The notes under the pieces are model-generated. The model was not told where the DNA came from. It did not search any database and was given only the letters and a program-made list of their open reading frames with translations. From IMG/VR virus record IMGVR_UViG_3300020428_000089, positions 1 through 23,213 of that record: a stretch of 23,213 nucleotides of DNA; one strand, 5' to 3'. Source of the DNA: a virus. Every line of letters starts with the position of its first letter. The first letter of the stretch is position 1. Position numbers and translations under genes: made by a program. This document shows positions 12,545-20,539 of the stretch, piece by piece.

Positions 12545-15427
12545 TTATTTGATGTGTGAAGCGATTTTTGTTGCTCTTGATTTATTTTTGTACTTTTCCA
12601 TTGCTAGGTCAAATACTTTTTTCTTGAGTTCGTTAGTTTTTAACTTTGGTTCAAGTTCTTTAACTAACTCAGACATCTCTTTTGCATCAGATTTATCTGA
12701 CTCAGCAATAACTTCAAGAATTGCTTCTTCATTCTGTCTCTTCAAAACAGCAGCAACTTGTTTGTGATTTGACAAACCTTTTTTGATTTTCTCAATCGCT
12801 TTAGAAGCACCAGTATAATTACCACCCTTGTATCTAGGGTCAGAAGCAATACCAATGGCCATTTTGATTTCTTTGGCTGTAAATTTTGCCTCAGTAATTT
12901 CATCTGACTCATACATCTTACGATGGGCAAATGCAATACTTCTCAAATAATCTCCAACTTCTGCATTTGGATACATTTTCATAAATGTTGCTGGGTCATT
13001 TTGATTTATGTTTGAAAGTATTCTTTCACTTGGGTCTGTATCAATATTCCATGCAATTTTTCCAAGTTTTTTGAGGTCACCCTTTACATATGCAGCTTTC
13101 GCCTTTTTGAAGTCTGCCGTATCAACACTATCACTCTTAATCATCTTATCAAACTCTTTTACAGCAGCTGCTTGAGTTTTTGCCTCAATAAGTGCAATTG
13201 ACTCTTTTACCATCTTAGGAAGTTTACGAATACTATCATTATCTTCTAAAGCAGACTTTACATCTTTAACCTTATCTTTTGATACATAGAGTTTTCCGTC
13301 TGCAAAATAAGCATCATATTCTAGACCAGCATCTTGAAGAGTGTCCATTACTGTTCTTTCATAACCTTCCAGAACAACTGATTCTCTTTTCATCATCTTG
13401 TGTGCAATATCAACCAATTTTGGCAATGCAAGACCGTCCATCTTTTTCTTGTTTGCATCGTTAACTTTGTCATAAATTTGAGTAATCATAGATGCAGTAA
13501 ATAGGTCTACAGTTACACCTTTAATCTTCGCATGTTGTTTGTCTTTAACAATTGTTTGAAGTTGAGGAATAACACTTTTCGCCTCATCAATTTCAATACC
13601 AATAACTGTTTCTTCGTTCTTTTTCTTTCTCAACTTTGCAAGGTCATCACCATCAACTTCACCATTTTTGTTGAGGTCAATTTTCTTTTGTTTTGAAGAA
13701 AGTTCTTCTTCTTTCTTCTCTTTTTCTTTCTTTGAAATTGCAATTGCGGCTTGTTGAGCTGGACTGACTGCCTCTTTAAAATCTTTCAAAGTTTTTAACA
13801 TATCCCTGTAGGATTTTGCCATTGCGTTTTGAAACTTTTCTTTACTTCTTGGTTTCATTTTATCAAATCTCTGTAATGCATAATTAAGAAATTTTAGGTC
13901 AACCTTTTTACTCTTTCCATCTGCAAACTTGATTTTGTGATTTCCCTTGACATCGATTGCTTTACGAATTTGCATGATGATATTCATCTTTGCAGCTTCT
14001 TTATCAGCAGCTGTTGCATCGTTATCGATATCTGCTGGGTCAATATCTTTTTTAACTTCGAAAATGCTATCATTAATGTTCATTATTGTCTCCTCTTTGA
14101 AATCTGCTATTGAAGCCCCCATATCACCAATTGCAAATGTTACTCGACCATCTCTCTTGTACATAAATCTTTTCACACCTGTAGGATTACCTTGCAAAAT
14201 TAATGCAATTTTTTCTACACCATTTTTTAATTTATTTTTTGATTTAACAACATATGGTTGGAGTCCTTTTCCTTTACTAATTGAGGAGTCTACTTTTAAT
14301 TGAATAACGTCTTTTGTTTTTAGTTTATCAAATACTTTTACTAATTTGTTTGAGTCTACCTTTTCTGTGAGAACTCCACTGTTCAAGAGAGAAATAAATA
14401 GTTCCTCTTCTTTGTAACAATGAGATGCATTGAGTGGTTGACCAATCATTTGCTTCTTCTTAGTTTTTATAATTCTTAATGTCTTTTTATCTTTAACTTT
14501 AATTGGTGGAAGTTCAGCTGATGCGATTGAAGATTTTGCACCTTTCTCATCTGAAGCAGTTGCAACTATTTTATTTTTATCAGCAGTGTCGTATACTACA
14601 AATGGTTCTTTTAATTCATTGAGTATATTAACCATTTCCTTATTAAGTGCGAATTTCTCTTCATTCATTGATTCTTTATACATATTGAGTTCATATGAAT
14701 TACCAGTATTATAGACTTGAATCTGTACACCCTTTTTACCATCTTTACCCATTAAACGATATGAGTTAGTTTTTCCCTTAGATGGTTTTCTGGGGCCCGT
14801 TGCAACTTTATTGTCAATCTCTTCTGGGTCAATCTCAATTTTCAATTTCTTCTTTGCAAAATCATAAGCATGCTTCATCGCACTTGAAAAGTCTTTATGA
14901 TAAAGCTCATATCCAGTTGATGATTTACCTTCTTCTATCTCATCTTTGTCATGAACATATCCTAATTTCTTCATGCGAATATGGTCATCGTAAGTCTTTG
15001 CCTCGTAACCTTTACCTGTTTTTGGATCATACATCATATGTGGTTCAAAATCTTTTTCTTCGCCCATCGCAAGAACCTCTGCTGGTTTACTGCTTCCTTT
15101 AAGATTGTCATATGCAAATTTAAAAATGTCTTTAAGTTGGTCTTTAGTTCCCTTGACCAAAAAACCATTTTTTCTGGGTTGGTCTGTGACAATCGCTTTC
15201 ATCTTTTTTGCCATCTTCAATATATCACTCATAAAGGAATTATCTTTGACATTCTTGACTAATACAGTACCTTTCGCCATTTCGACAACGGTATTTGCAA
15301 CATCACTCCCTACTGTAACTGGGAAAGTTTTATCACCAAACTTAAACTCTTTTTTGCCTTGTTTTTTCGCTTGGGAAGCGGCTGCAACAAAATCTGATAC
15401 ATCCTCTGGGAAAATACTTGTAGACAT
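12545..15427 (-). CDS. Large modular virion-type protein, 960 aa
   Basis: Not a known enzyme. I see a chain of small modules joined by charged linkers. They are an N-terminal domain (1-115), a MMYDPKTGKGYEAKTYDDHI module (131-150), and a basic domain (170-250). KEPFVVYDTADKNKIVATA follows at about 273-291, then a VFDKLKTKDVIQLKV domain (365-445). An alpha-helical block with IRKAIDVKGNHKIKFADGKS lies at about 487-506, and an EF-hand or dockerin-like loop DLNKNGEVDGDDL (584-596). The tail (850-960) has ASDPRYKGGNYTGASKAIEK. Sequences ending I/L-x-E followed by A, G or S occur at several module borders (after 166, 615, 748, 846 and 909). These resemble T4 prohead protease sites. Context suggests an internal head or core protein. 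Confidence 0.8.
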   Translation of the reverse strand: MSTSIFPEDVSDFVAAASQAKKQGKKEFKFGDKTFPVTVGSDVANTVVEMAKGTVLVKNVKDNSFMSDILKMAKKMKAIVTDQPRKNGFLVKGTKDQLKDIFKFAYDNLKGSSKPAEVLAMGEEKDFEPHMMYDPKTGKGYEAKTYDDHIRMKKLGYVHDKDEIEEGKSSTGYELYHKDFSSAMKHAYDFAKKKLKIEIDPEEIDNKVATGPRKPSKGKTNSYRLMGKDGKKGVQIQVYNTGNSYELNMYKESMNEEKFALNKEMVNILNELKEPFVVYDTADKNKIVATASDEKGAKSSIASAELPPIKVKDKKTLRIIKTKKKQMIGQPLNASHCYKEEELFISLLNSGVLTEKVDSNKLVKVFDKLKTKDVIQLKVDSSISKGKGLQPYVVKSKNKLKNGVEKIALILQGNPTGVKRFMYKRDGRVTFAIGDMGASIADFKEETIMNINDSIFEVKKDIDPADIDNDATAADKEAAKMNIIMQIRKAIDVKGNHKIKFADGKSKKVDLKFLNYALQRFDKMKPRSKEKFQNAMAKSYRDMLKTLKDFKEAVSPAQQAAIAISKKEKEKKEEELSSKQKKIDLNKNGEVDGDDLAKLRKKKNEETVIGIEIDEAKSVIPQLQTIVKDKQHAKIKGVTVDLFTASMITQIYDKVNDANKKKMDGLALPKLVDIAHKMMKRESVVLEGYERTVMDTLQDAGLEYDAYFADGKLYVSKDKVKDVKSALEDNDSIRKLPKMVKESIALIEAKTQAAAVKEFDKMIKSDSVDTADFKKAKAAYVKGDLKKLGKIAWNIDTDPSERILSNINQNDPATFMKMYPNAEVGDYLRSIAFAHRKMYESDEITEAKFTAKEIKMAIGIASDPRYKGGNYTGASKAIEKIKKGLSNHKQVAAVLKRQNEEAILEVIAESDKSDAKEMSELVKELEPKLKTNELKKKVFDLAMEKYKNKSRATKIASHIK

Positions 15428-15455
15428 CTTAAACCTCTCTTTTGTTTGGCTATAT

Positions 15456-17153
15456 TTATGGTTTTAAGTTATTCATGAAATCTTCATATTTAAGAACTTT
15501 ACTTGATGTCCCGAAATTCTTCTTCCTCATGATAGTTTTGTTGACAAGCTCAAACTCTCCATCCTTGTAGTTTATAACTACAGGCAGATTTAAATCTGTA
15601 GACATGTCCTTTAATACTGCTTCTATATCTGGATTTGACAGTATATTCTTACCTTTGTTTTTTTGAATCTTTTTAAATAACTTTTGAAGTTCTGAGACTT
15701 TTATCTCTGGACTGTTTCTTGGGTCATTCATCCTATCAACAAAATGTCTGGTAAATGTCACATCTATATTAAACTTTTTTAGAAGTTTATCTGCGAACTT
15801 TTCCAAATCACTTACTTGTTTTGGAGTAACCTCTTCTTCGATGAAATCATGATAAAACATCATCTCTTCTTCTTCAGAGATATTAAGTTTTTTTCTCAAA
15901 TCTTGAATCTGTTTCAAAACTTTTTTATGTGCAGGCGAACCAGCAGGCAGCTGCATCCCCTTGTTGTAAAGTTTCAATAGTTCTAAAGGTACTTTAATTT
16001 CTTTTTCTTCTACCTTTTCCCCATATTTTTTCTTCAAGATATTAGTTGCAGTGGCCATTTTAACTTGCATCCACTCATCACCATATCTTTTTTTAAAATC
16101 AGAATCATCAAGTTCTTTTGTAATATCTTCTAGTTCTTTTTTGACTTTTGGATTTGAAAAATCTAAATCTTCAACCATCCTTGCGAGAAGTTTGTAATCA
16201 ACATGTGAAAAACTTCTTGCAATCTGGTTAGCATAATATAAAACACCATGTTTCAACCCTCTACCACCTGACTCCTTTGTTTTCCTGTCAAGTACCTTTT
16301 TTAGTGTTTCGGCTGCCTTCTGATATTCTTTTGTATAAAGAGTATTTGCTAGTGCCTTTTTTAATGTTCTTCCTCCTAAAATTCTTTCAAATCCTACTTC
16401 CATAAAAGGCTCAAGAACACTTTCCTTTTTTTCATAATTGAGAGGCAAATCAAATGTTTCTTTCATAAAAGAAATTAATTCATCTTCTTCCAAATCTTCT
16501 ACAAGTTCTGGTATCTTCGTATCCATGAAATCATGCAAGGCAAGAATTTCTGCCTCAAACATTTCTTTCATCATACCTTCTACCTTCATTGCAGAACGAA
16601 CAGCAGAAAATAAATCTTCTCCATTTTTAAATGATTTCGGAAGACCGTTTTTAAATGAATCATAATCATTCGCAACAGCGGCTGCTCTCATTTTTGATGC
16701 AGACATTCCTGTTACACCTTCTGCATCTGGGTCACGTTCACCAGCAGATACTACTTGAATCCCACCTTCAAAATCATAAAATCCATGTCTGCCTATCTTA
16801 CCATTATATTTGTTTAATGTTGCATCAAACTCTGTGACTCTATCCCCACCTACAACCATAATACATTTCTTATATCCCATATCTTGAAGAAGAGAAGCAA
16901 CATTAAATGCAGTCTTTATTTTGGTATTTTTGATTATGTTTCTTGCGTACTTTGGAAACATTTTTTTCATGAATTTAACTTTAGTGTTAAAATCAAGTGG
17001 GTCTTTTTTTGCATTTTGTGACTGACTAGGAAAAATCATAAAGTCTGCTTTCTCTTTGCGAGCGACAGCACCAACCTTTTCTATCAACTTTTCATGTCCA
17101 GTTGTGGGGGGATTGAATCTCCCAAATGCAAAAACTATTGTGTCTTTCATCAT
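15456..17153 (-). CDS. Cytidylyltransferase-like nucleotidyltransferase with a possible RNase-like C-terminal domain
   Basis: A 565-residue protein. Residues 1-160 form a Rossmann nucleotidyltransferase of the NMNAT/cytidylyltransferase type. GRFNPPTTGH (11-20) is a variant of the nucleotide-binding HxGH motif, VVGGDRVTEF lies at 100-109, and GMSASKMR (149-156) stands in the place of the ISSTxxR motif. The middle is helical. From about 440 to the end is a separate domain with TFTRHFVDRMNDPRNSPEI (466-484). Its H470, R474 and R479 and overall plan resemble the barnase/colicin/RelE-like nuclease domains (PBECR-type) found on phage virion proteins. That second assignment is tentative. The ATG overlaps the upstream stop (ATGA). 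Substrate is unknown; NAD metabolism or a modified host target are options. Confidence 0.82.
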   Translation of the reverse strand: MMKDTIVFAFGRFNPPTTGHEKLIEKVGAVARKEKADFMIFPSQSQNAKKDPLDFNTKVKFMKKMFPKYARNIIKNTKIKTAFNVASLLQDMGYKKCIMVVGGDRVTEFDATLNKYNGKIGRHGFYDFEGGIQVVSAGERDPDAEGVTGMSASKMRAAAVANDYDSFKNGLPKSFKNGEDLFSAVRSAMKVEGMMKEMFEAEILALHDFMDTKIPELVEDLEEDELISFMKETFDLPLNYEKKESVLEPFMEVGFERILGGRTLKKALANTLYTKEYQKAAETLKKVLDRKTKESGGRGLKHGVLYYANQIARSFSHVDYKLLARMVEDLDFSNPKVKKELEDITKELDDSDFKKRYGDEWMQVKMATATNILKKKYGEKVEEKEIKVPLELLKLYNKGMQLPAGSPAHKKVLKQIQDLRKKLNISEEEEMMFYHDFIEEEVTPKQVSDLEKFADKLLKKFNIDVTFTRHFVDRMNDPRNSPEIKVSELQKLFKKIQKNKGKNILSNPDIEAVLKDMSTDLNLPVVINYKDGEFELVNKTIMRKKNFGTSSKVLKYEDFMNNLKP

Positions 17154-17596
17154 TCGCCCCTAGTTATCTCTGTTATTTTTTCCATTTGTGCCTTGATTAT
17201 TGGTTCTCTATTAGGCCAGTATATATATTCCTTGTCCTTATTCTTTAAGAGATTTGCCAATAACGGCATTATTAACTGTTCGACTTTTAATAATTTATCT
17301 TCTATAATTTCTTTAGTAACATCGGAAGAACTAGACTTTTCAGCATACAGTTGTTTTGCAGAAACTAATTCTGACATTATGTCTGTTTGCAGTTCTACCA
17401 GTTCAGCAACTTTCTCGCTCAGGTCTTTAATCTCAGACGCAGACGCATCTAGTTTTTCTGTAACTTCTACTGGAGTTGCAGTTATTTGTTTGAGTTCATC
17501 GCCATCAACAGCAGTAAATCCAAAATCAATATCTTCGTATTTGTATTCGTTTGTCATATTATTATTTATACTTTCCTTCTTACCAAACCATGCCAT
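17150..17596 (-). CDS. Conserved coiled-coil phage protein, 148 aa
   Basis: Begins MAWFGKKESINNN and has an acidic front (YEDIDFGFTAVDGDELKQ). A coiled coil runs over about 45-85 (ASEIKDLSEKVAELVELQ), and the helical C-terminus carries KEYIYWPNREPIIKAQMEKI at about 121-140. I recognise the YIYWPNR-x-x-x-x-x-AQ-x-x-K-I stretch from many T4-like marine phages, with unknown function. The start codon directly abuts the stop of the 473-residue protein gene, and the end overlaps the nucleotidyltransferase gene. A TATAAATA octamer inside codons 10-12 is probably fortuitous. Co-expression with the neighbouring virion-type genes suggests a structural or assembly role. Confidence 0.8.
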   Translation of the reverse strand: MAWFGKKESINNNMTNEYKYEDIDFGFTAVDGDELKQITATPVEVTEKLDASASEIKDLSEKVAELVELQTDIMSELVSAKQLYAEKSSSSDVTKEIIEDKLLKVEQLIMPLLANLLKNKDKEYIYWPNREPIIKAQMEKITEITRGE

Positions 17597-19018
17597 TTAC
17601 TTTCCCTTGTGCTTTTGCCAAAGGTCATTGTCAGACTTCCTTGCACCACCACCTGTGATAAAAGAGTTGACTCTTGCAAATGCCCATTGTTGGGGGGTTG
17701 TGCCTGGTCTGTGGCCACCTTTCCATGCAGCCATACCTCTATCATATACTTTTTTCAATATTCCATATGAAATACCAGATTTTTCTGATTTCTTCTTAAG
17801 TCCTTCTATTGCCTCTCCAAACATATCATGATACTTTTTAGTATGTTTTGAGGGTTTTGTTTTTGCGTTTGCATCGCCTGGCGCTGGGCCTTTTTTCTTT
17901 GAATCAAAATGTCTCGCTCTAGCTTGTTTAGTAGACTTTGACATCTCATCACCATCAGCATCTTTTGCATAATACTTTGCTGGTTGTGTTCCTTTTCTAT
18001 CTTCTATATCTTTGTCTTGACGAACTTCAGTAAAAGATTTAAGTGTTTTGGGGAACTGTTGATTAACATCTTCCAGATTTGTCATAACCTTCATTAGAAG
18101 TTTATCTTTTGCTAGGGTATGAATTAATGCTTTAACCTCACCAGCATCCATTTTCAACTTCTTTGCAATTTCTTTCGGAGACATTCCTTTTTTGTGAAGT
18201 GTAAACATATCTTTTAGTTTGCCCTCACTCACATAACTTTTTGTCAACTTTTCAATTTTTGCATATGGTGAATCTTTAAGATAAGTCTTCTTTGCTTTAT
18301 CTGTTCCAAACTCCCCAGCTCCTGCTTTCGATACAAATGGTTGTTTTTCTGCACCAGATACAGATTCCCCCATATTCAACAAATTATATAATTGTCCATC
18401 CTTCATAGTTGGTAGTATTTTCTTTAATTCTTTTTCTGGGTCTAGACTTTTAAGTGCAGCCTTTTCAAATTCATCTGCATATTTTTTTAAATTTTCGTGC
18501 CCTTTACCACGCATTGCGTGTGCAATATCTTTTACATATTCTTTTTCTTGGGCCTTACCTGTCAACCTTTTTACAGCTTCTTCTGGTATACAATTAGGCA
18601 CCATATTACCGTTTTTTCCTTTTTTCATTCCGACTTGTTTATATCCATCCCAACAAGGATTTTCTTCATCAACTTTTGCACCACCTCGCCACTGATAACA
18701 AGACCAATATTTAGCTTTCCACTTAGGGCCTGGATCTTTATCGCAACCATGTCTAGCTCTAAACGATGCTCGGCGTTTAGGGTCATCTCTTTTTATTTCC
18801 ATATTCGGATCACCAAAAGTAACCTTGACAATATTACCCTTATCATTCTTGGCATATACTCCAAACTTCTTTTTCGAGCCTGAAGGAAGACGAAAAGGAT
18901 TATTTAAATCTACTTTACGACCTTGATATTCTGCTTCTATAATAACATGGTCAAAGAGTTCATTTGAAGAGCAGTCTTCACAACCACAATCTTCCATGAA
19001 TAATTTAAATGATTTCAT
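17597..19018 (-). CDS. Mosaic internal-head-type protein, 473 aa, with capsid-targeting-like leader
   Basis: The ATG at 19018 overlaps the upstream TGA (ATGA) and has AAGGA nearby, so the longer frame from 19057 is not used. The leader MKSFKLFMED resembles the T4 internal-protein leader MKTYQEFIAE; a second possible cleavage site is IIE-A at 26-29. Modules follow. A basic cysteine domain at about 62-110 has FGDPNMEIKRDDPKRRASF, then RARHGCDKD and YWSC, and I recall it as DUF5872-like. A PCWDGYKQVGMKKGKNGNMV knot lies at 121-140. A helix-turn-helix-like stretch MSPKEIAKKLKMDAGEVKAL is at 279-298. The end (414-467), with GISYGILKKVYDRGMAAWK and HRPGTTPQQW, is DUF5824-like. Its function is unknown; it is probably packaged in the head. 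Confidence 0.82.
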   Translation of the reverse strand: MKSFKLFMEDCGCEDCSSNELFDHVIIEAEYQGRKVDLNNPFRLPSGSKKKFGVYAKNDKGNIVKVTFGDPNMEIKRDDPKRRASFRARHGCDKDPGPKWKAKYWSCYQWRGGAKVDEENPCWDGYKQVGMKKGKNGNMVPNCIPEEAVKRLTGKAQEKEYVKDIAHAMRGKGHENLKKYADEFEKAALKSLDPEKELKKILPTMKDGQLYNLLNMGESVSGAEKQPFVSKAGAGEFGTDKAKKTYLKDSPYAKIEKLTKSYVSEGKLKDMFTLHKKGMSPKEIAKKLKMDAGEVKALIHTLAKDKLLMKVMTNLEDVNQQFPKTLKSFTEVRQDKDIEDRKGTQPAKYYAKDADGDEMSKSTKQARARHFDSKKKGPAPGDANAKTKPSKHTKKYHDMFGEAIEGLKKKSEKSGISYGILKKVYDRGMAAWKGGHRPGTTPQQWAFARVNSFITGGGARKSDNDLWQKHKGK

Positions 19019-19332
19019 TTTCCTTGCCTCTTTAACATTGTTATTTTTTTCTTCCAAGCTGGTTTGCCCATTTCTTTCTCTACATCTTGAACAGCATCCA
19101 TAAAGAAATGGAGCATTTTCATTTCATACTCTATACTTCCCCAATTCTCTCTTTTTGCCTGTTTGACCATCTGTTCTAAATATCCTACGACTTTTCTTTT
19201 TACTTGGTCATGTCTTAGTCTACCATAACCACGCAAAAGTACTTCTGGATTGGTTGCATCATCAGAAGATTGTGGTTTGGTATCGTATATTTGTCCAGTA
19301 CCAGCCTCTGTTAATTGTTTAAAACTTTTCAT
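19015..19332 (-). CDS. Small internal-head-type protein with LTE-A leader, 105 aa
   Basis: The leader MKSFKQLTEAG matches the T4 capsid-targeting pattern, with L-T-E followed by A as the expected prohead protease site after residue 9. The remaining body is about 96 residues, basic and helical. It contains TNPEVLLRGYGRLRHDQVKR (about 27-46), then VVGYLEQMVKQAKRENWGSI, then FFMDAVQDVEKEMGKPAWKK. ATGA overlaps join it to both neighbours. The body resembles no enzyme I know; small basic helical proteins with this leader behave in T4 as injected internal proteins. Confidence 0.78.
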   Translation of the reverse strand: MKSFKQLTEAGTGQIYDTKPQSSDDATNPEVLLRGYGRLRHDQVKRKVVGYLEQMVKQAKRENWGSIEYEMKMLHFFMDAVQDVEKEMGKPAWKKKITMLKRQGK

Positions 19333-19838
19333 TTTTTTGATCTCCCAAACATTCTTTTCATAAACGATTTTTTATCATTTTTGGGTGTTTCGGGTTCTGG
19401 GTTGGTTAAGGTATACGCAACAAGGCCTTGTTTGGCACGGCCGTTAACTTCAATATCCCATTTAGATTTTGTTCCCCACATTTTTAAAAATCTTTTATAA
19501 AGTTTTGATCTATTACCGTCTTGTTTATTTGCATAGAAAGTTATTTTTCTGGCCTTAGTTTTGTCCAATTGCCCCCACCATTTTAACAAAGCGGCTTGGA
19601 CTGTCGCAAAAATTCTAAACTCATCACCTTGACCAGTTCGACCCATATTCTTTTTAGATGAACCTCTTGCAAATTCTATCTCATAAATACCATCAGGATC
19701 TTCACTAATATGAATATCTAACGCACTACCATCGTCAAGTTTTGCAATAGCACTTGAGGCACCTGTTGGTTTTAAATATTCCCATTTTATCGGATAGGGA
19801 TTATCAAATGCCTCGTTATATTGTTTAAAACTTATCAT
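19329..19838 (-). CDS. Internal-head-type protein with leader and compact alpha/beta domain, 169 aa
   Basis: Begins MISFKQYNEAFDN, close to the leader pattern, although the residue three before the expected cut is Y rather than L or I. The body has a beta-rich part (SAIAKLDDGSALDIHISEDP, about 29-48; YEIEFARGSS). A helical VQAALLKWWGQLDKTKARKI segment and a KITFYANKQDGNRSKLYKRF block (about 99-118) follow, and the tail is basic (SFMKRMFGRSKK). The FYAxKxDGxRxKLYxRxL pattern recurs in phage structural proteins and faintly recalls an acetyltransferase-like fold, but no catalytic residue can be named. It overlaps the upstream gene by 14 bases and the next by 4. Confidence 0.78.
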   Translation of the reverse strand: MISFKQYNEAFDNPYPIKWEYLKPTGASSAIAKLDDGSALDIHISEDPDGIYEIEFARGSSKKNMGRTGQGDEFRIFATVQAALLKWWGQLDKTKARKITFYANKQDGNRSKLYKRFLKMWGTKSKWDIEVNGRAKQGLVAYTLTNPEPETPKNDKKSFMKRMFGRSKK

Positions 19839-20139
19839 CTATTTTATCCTCATAATCATCTGCCCCATATATCATATAATCATGAACAGCAGAAACACTA
19901 TGAGCTGCATTACTAAATTTTGATTGTACCCAAGCAGGAAGTTCTATATCTGCATTATTATTTTGAACAACTAAATCCATAAGAAAGTCTGCAAGTTCAT
20001 TTGCCTTATGTTGGATAACTCTCAATTGACCAATAGCCATATCAACTTCTCTATCTTCAGTCAACTCCTTTACTTCATTATTTTCTACCAACTTTTTATA
20101 AGTTGTCTTCCAATCTGCTCTAACATTTTTTACAGTCAT
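19825..20139 (-). CDS. Conserved small helical phage protein (ELPAWVQSK family), 104 aa
   Basis: A helical protein with charged N-terminus (MTVKNVRADWKTTYKKLVEN) and a central helix (MAIGQLRVIQHKANELADFL). The block ELPAWVQSKFSNAAHSVSAV, followed by HDYM, spans about 66-89. The xLPxWVQSKIxxAxxYIxxxxDY pattern is one I recognise from many marine T4-like phages, often next to internal-protein genes. The function is unknown. The start overlaps the thermonuclease stop by ATGA, and GGAG stands inside the end of that gene. Confidence 0.8.
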   Translation of the reverse strand: MTVKNVRADWKTTYKKLVENNEVKELTEDREVDMAIGQLRVIQHKANELADFLMDLVVQNNNADIELPAWVQSKFSNAAHSVSAVHDYMIYGADDYEDKIDDKF

Positions 20140-20537
20140 ATCAGCTCTCCTAATTTTGTTCTATTTAATAAGTGTTCTTCTTCAATTTCTTTTTTTGATT
20201 GACCGTGATATTTTACTGCATGATGTTCTTCTATCATCTTTTGATTTACATTAGTATCGTAACAATACATTTCACCAAGAATACGACCAAATTTCCCTTT
20301 TGCGTCTTTCTGGGTCTTTATTGTAACACCACCAGAAGTCAACCATTTAGTCAAATATTCTTTCGCAGCCAAACCATATTTTTTTTCTTCCAAATCTCTT
20401 GTTCTAGATTCGGGGGTATCGATTCCAAAGAGTCTAATTCTTTGTTTTTTCAACCATACTCCAAATCCTAAATCAATATCTACATCAATGGTATCCCCAT
20501 CAACGATTTTTACTACTTTGCAACTATATTCATACAT
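20136..20537 (-). CDS. Thermonuclease (staphylococcal nuclease family)
   Basis: A 133-residue SNase-fold nuclease, Ca2+-dependent in the family, cutting DNA and RNA. All key positions are present: the acidic VDGDT loop (D13, D15), R35 and D40-T41-P42-E43 in RLFGIDTPES, and R85 in GKFGRILGEM. These correspond to the catalytic arginine, metal aspartates, general-base glutamate and second arginine of the prototype. No signal peptide is seen, so it acts in the cytoplasm or is packaged in the virion. It lacks the capsid-targeting leader of its neighbours and is joined to them by a 2-base gap upstream and ATGA downstream. It could help degrade host DNA; the role in this phage is inferred. Confidence 0.93.
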   Translation of the reverse strand: MYEYSCKVVKIVDGDTIDVDIDLGFGVWLKKQRIRLFGIDTPESRTRDLEEKKYGLAAKEYLTKWLTSGGVTIKTQKDAKGKFGRILGEMYCYDTNVNQKMIEEHHAVKYHGQSKKEIEEEHLLNRTKLGELI

Positions 20538-20539
20538 AT

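Noticed and set aside
15453-15460. CATAAATA before the 960-residue protein gene
   Set aside because: One mismatch from the late octamer, and it coincides with the stop codon of the upstream gene, so it is not strong enough to call a promoter.
16289-16300. TTGACA on the minus strand within the nucleotidyltransferase gene
   Set aside because: No acceptable -10 box at 15-19 bases and no gene start downstream.
17563-17570. TATAAATA inside codons 10-12 of the 148-residue gene
   Set aside because: It encodes part of an isoleucine-asparagine run; the following internal ATG has no ribosome site.
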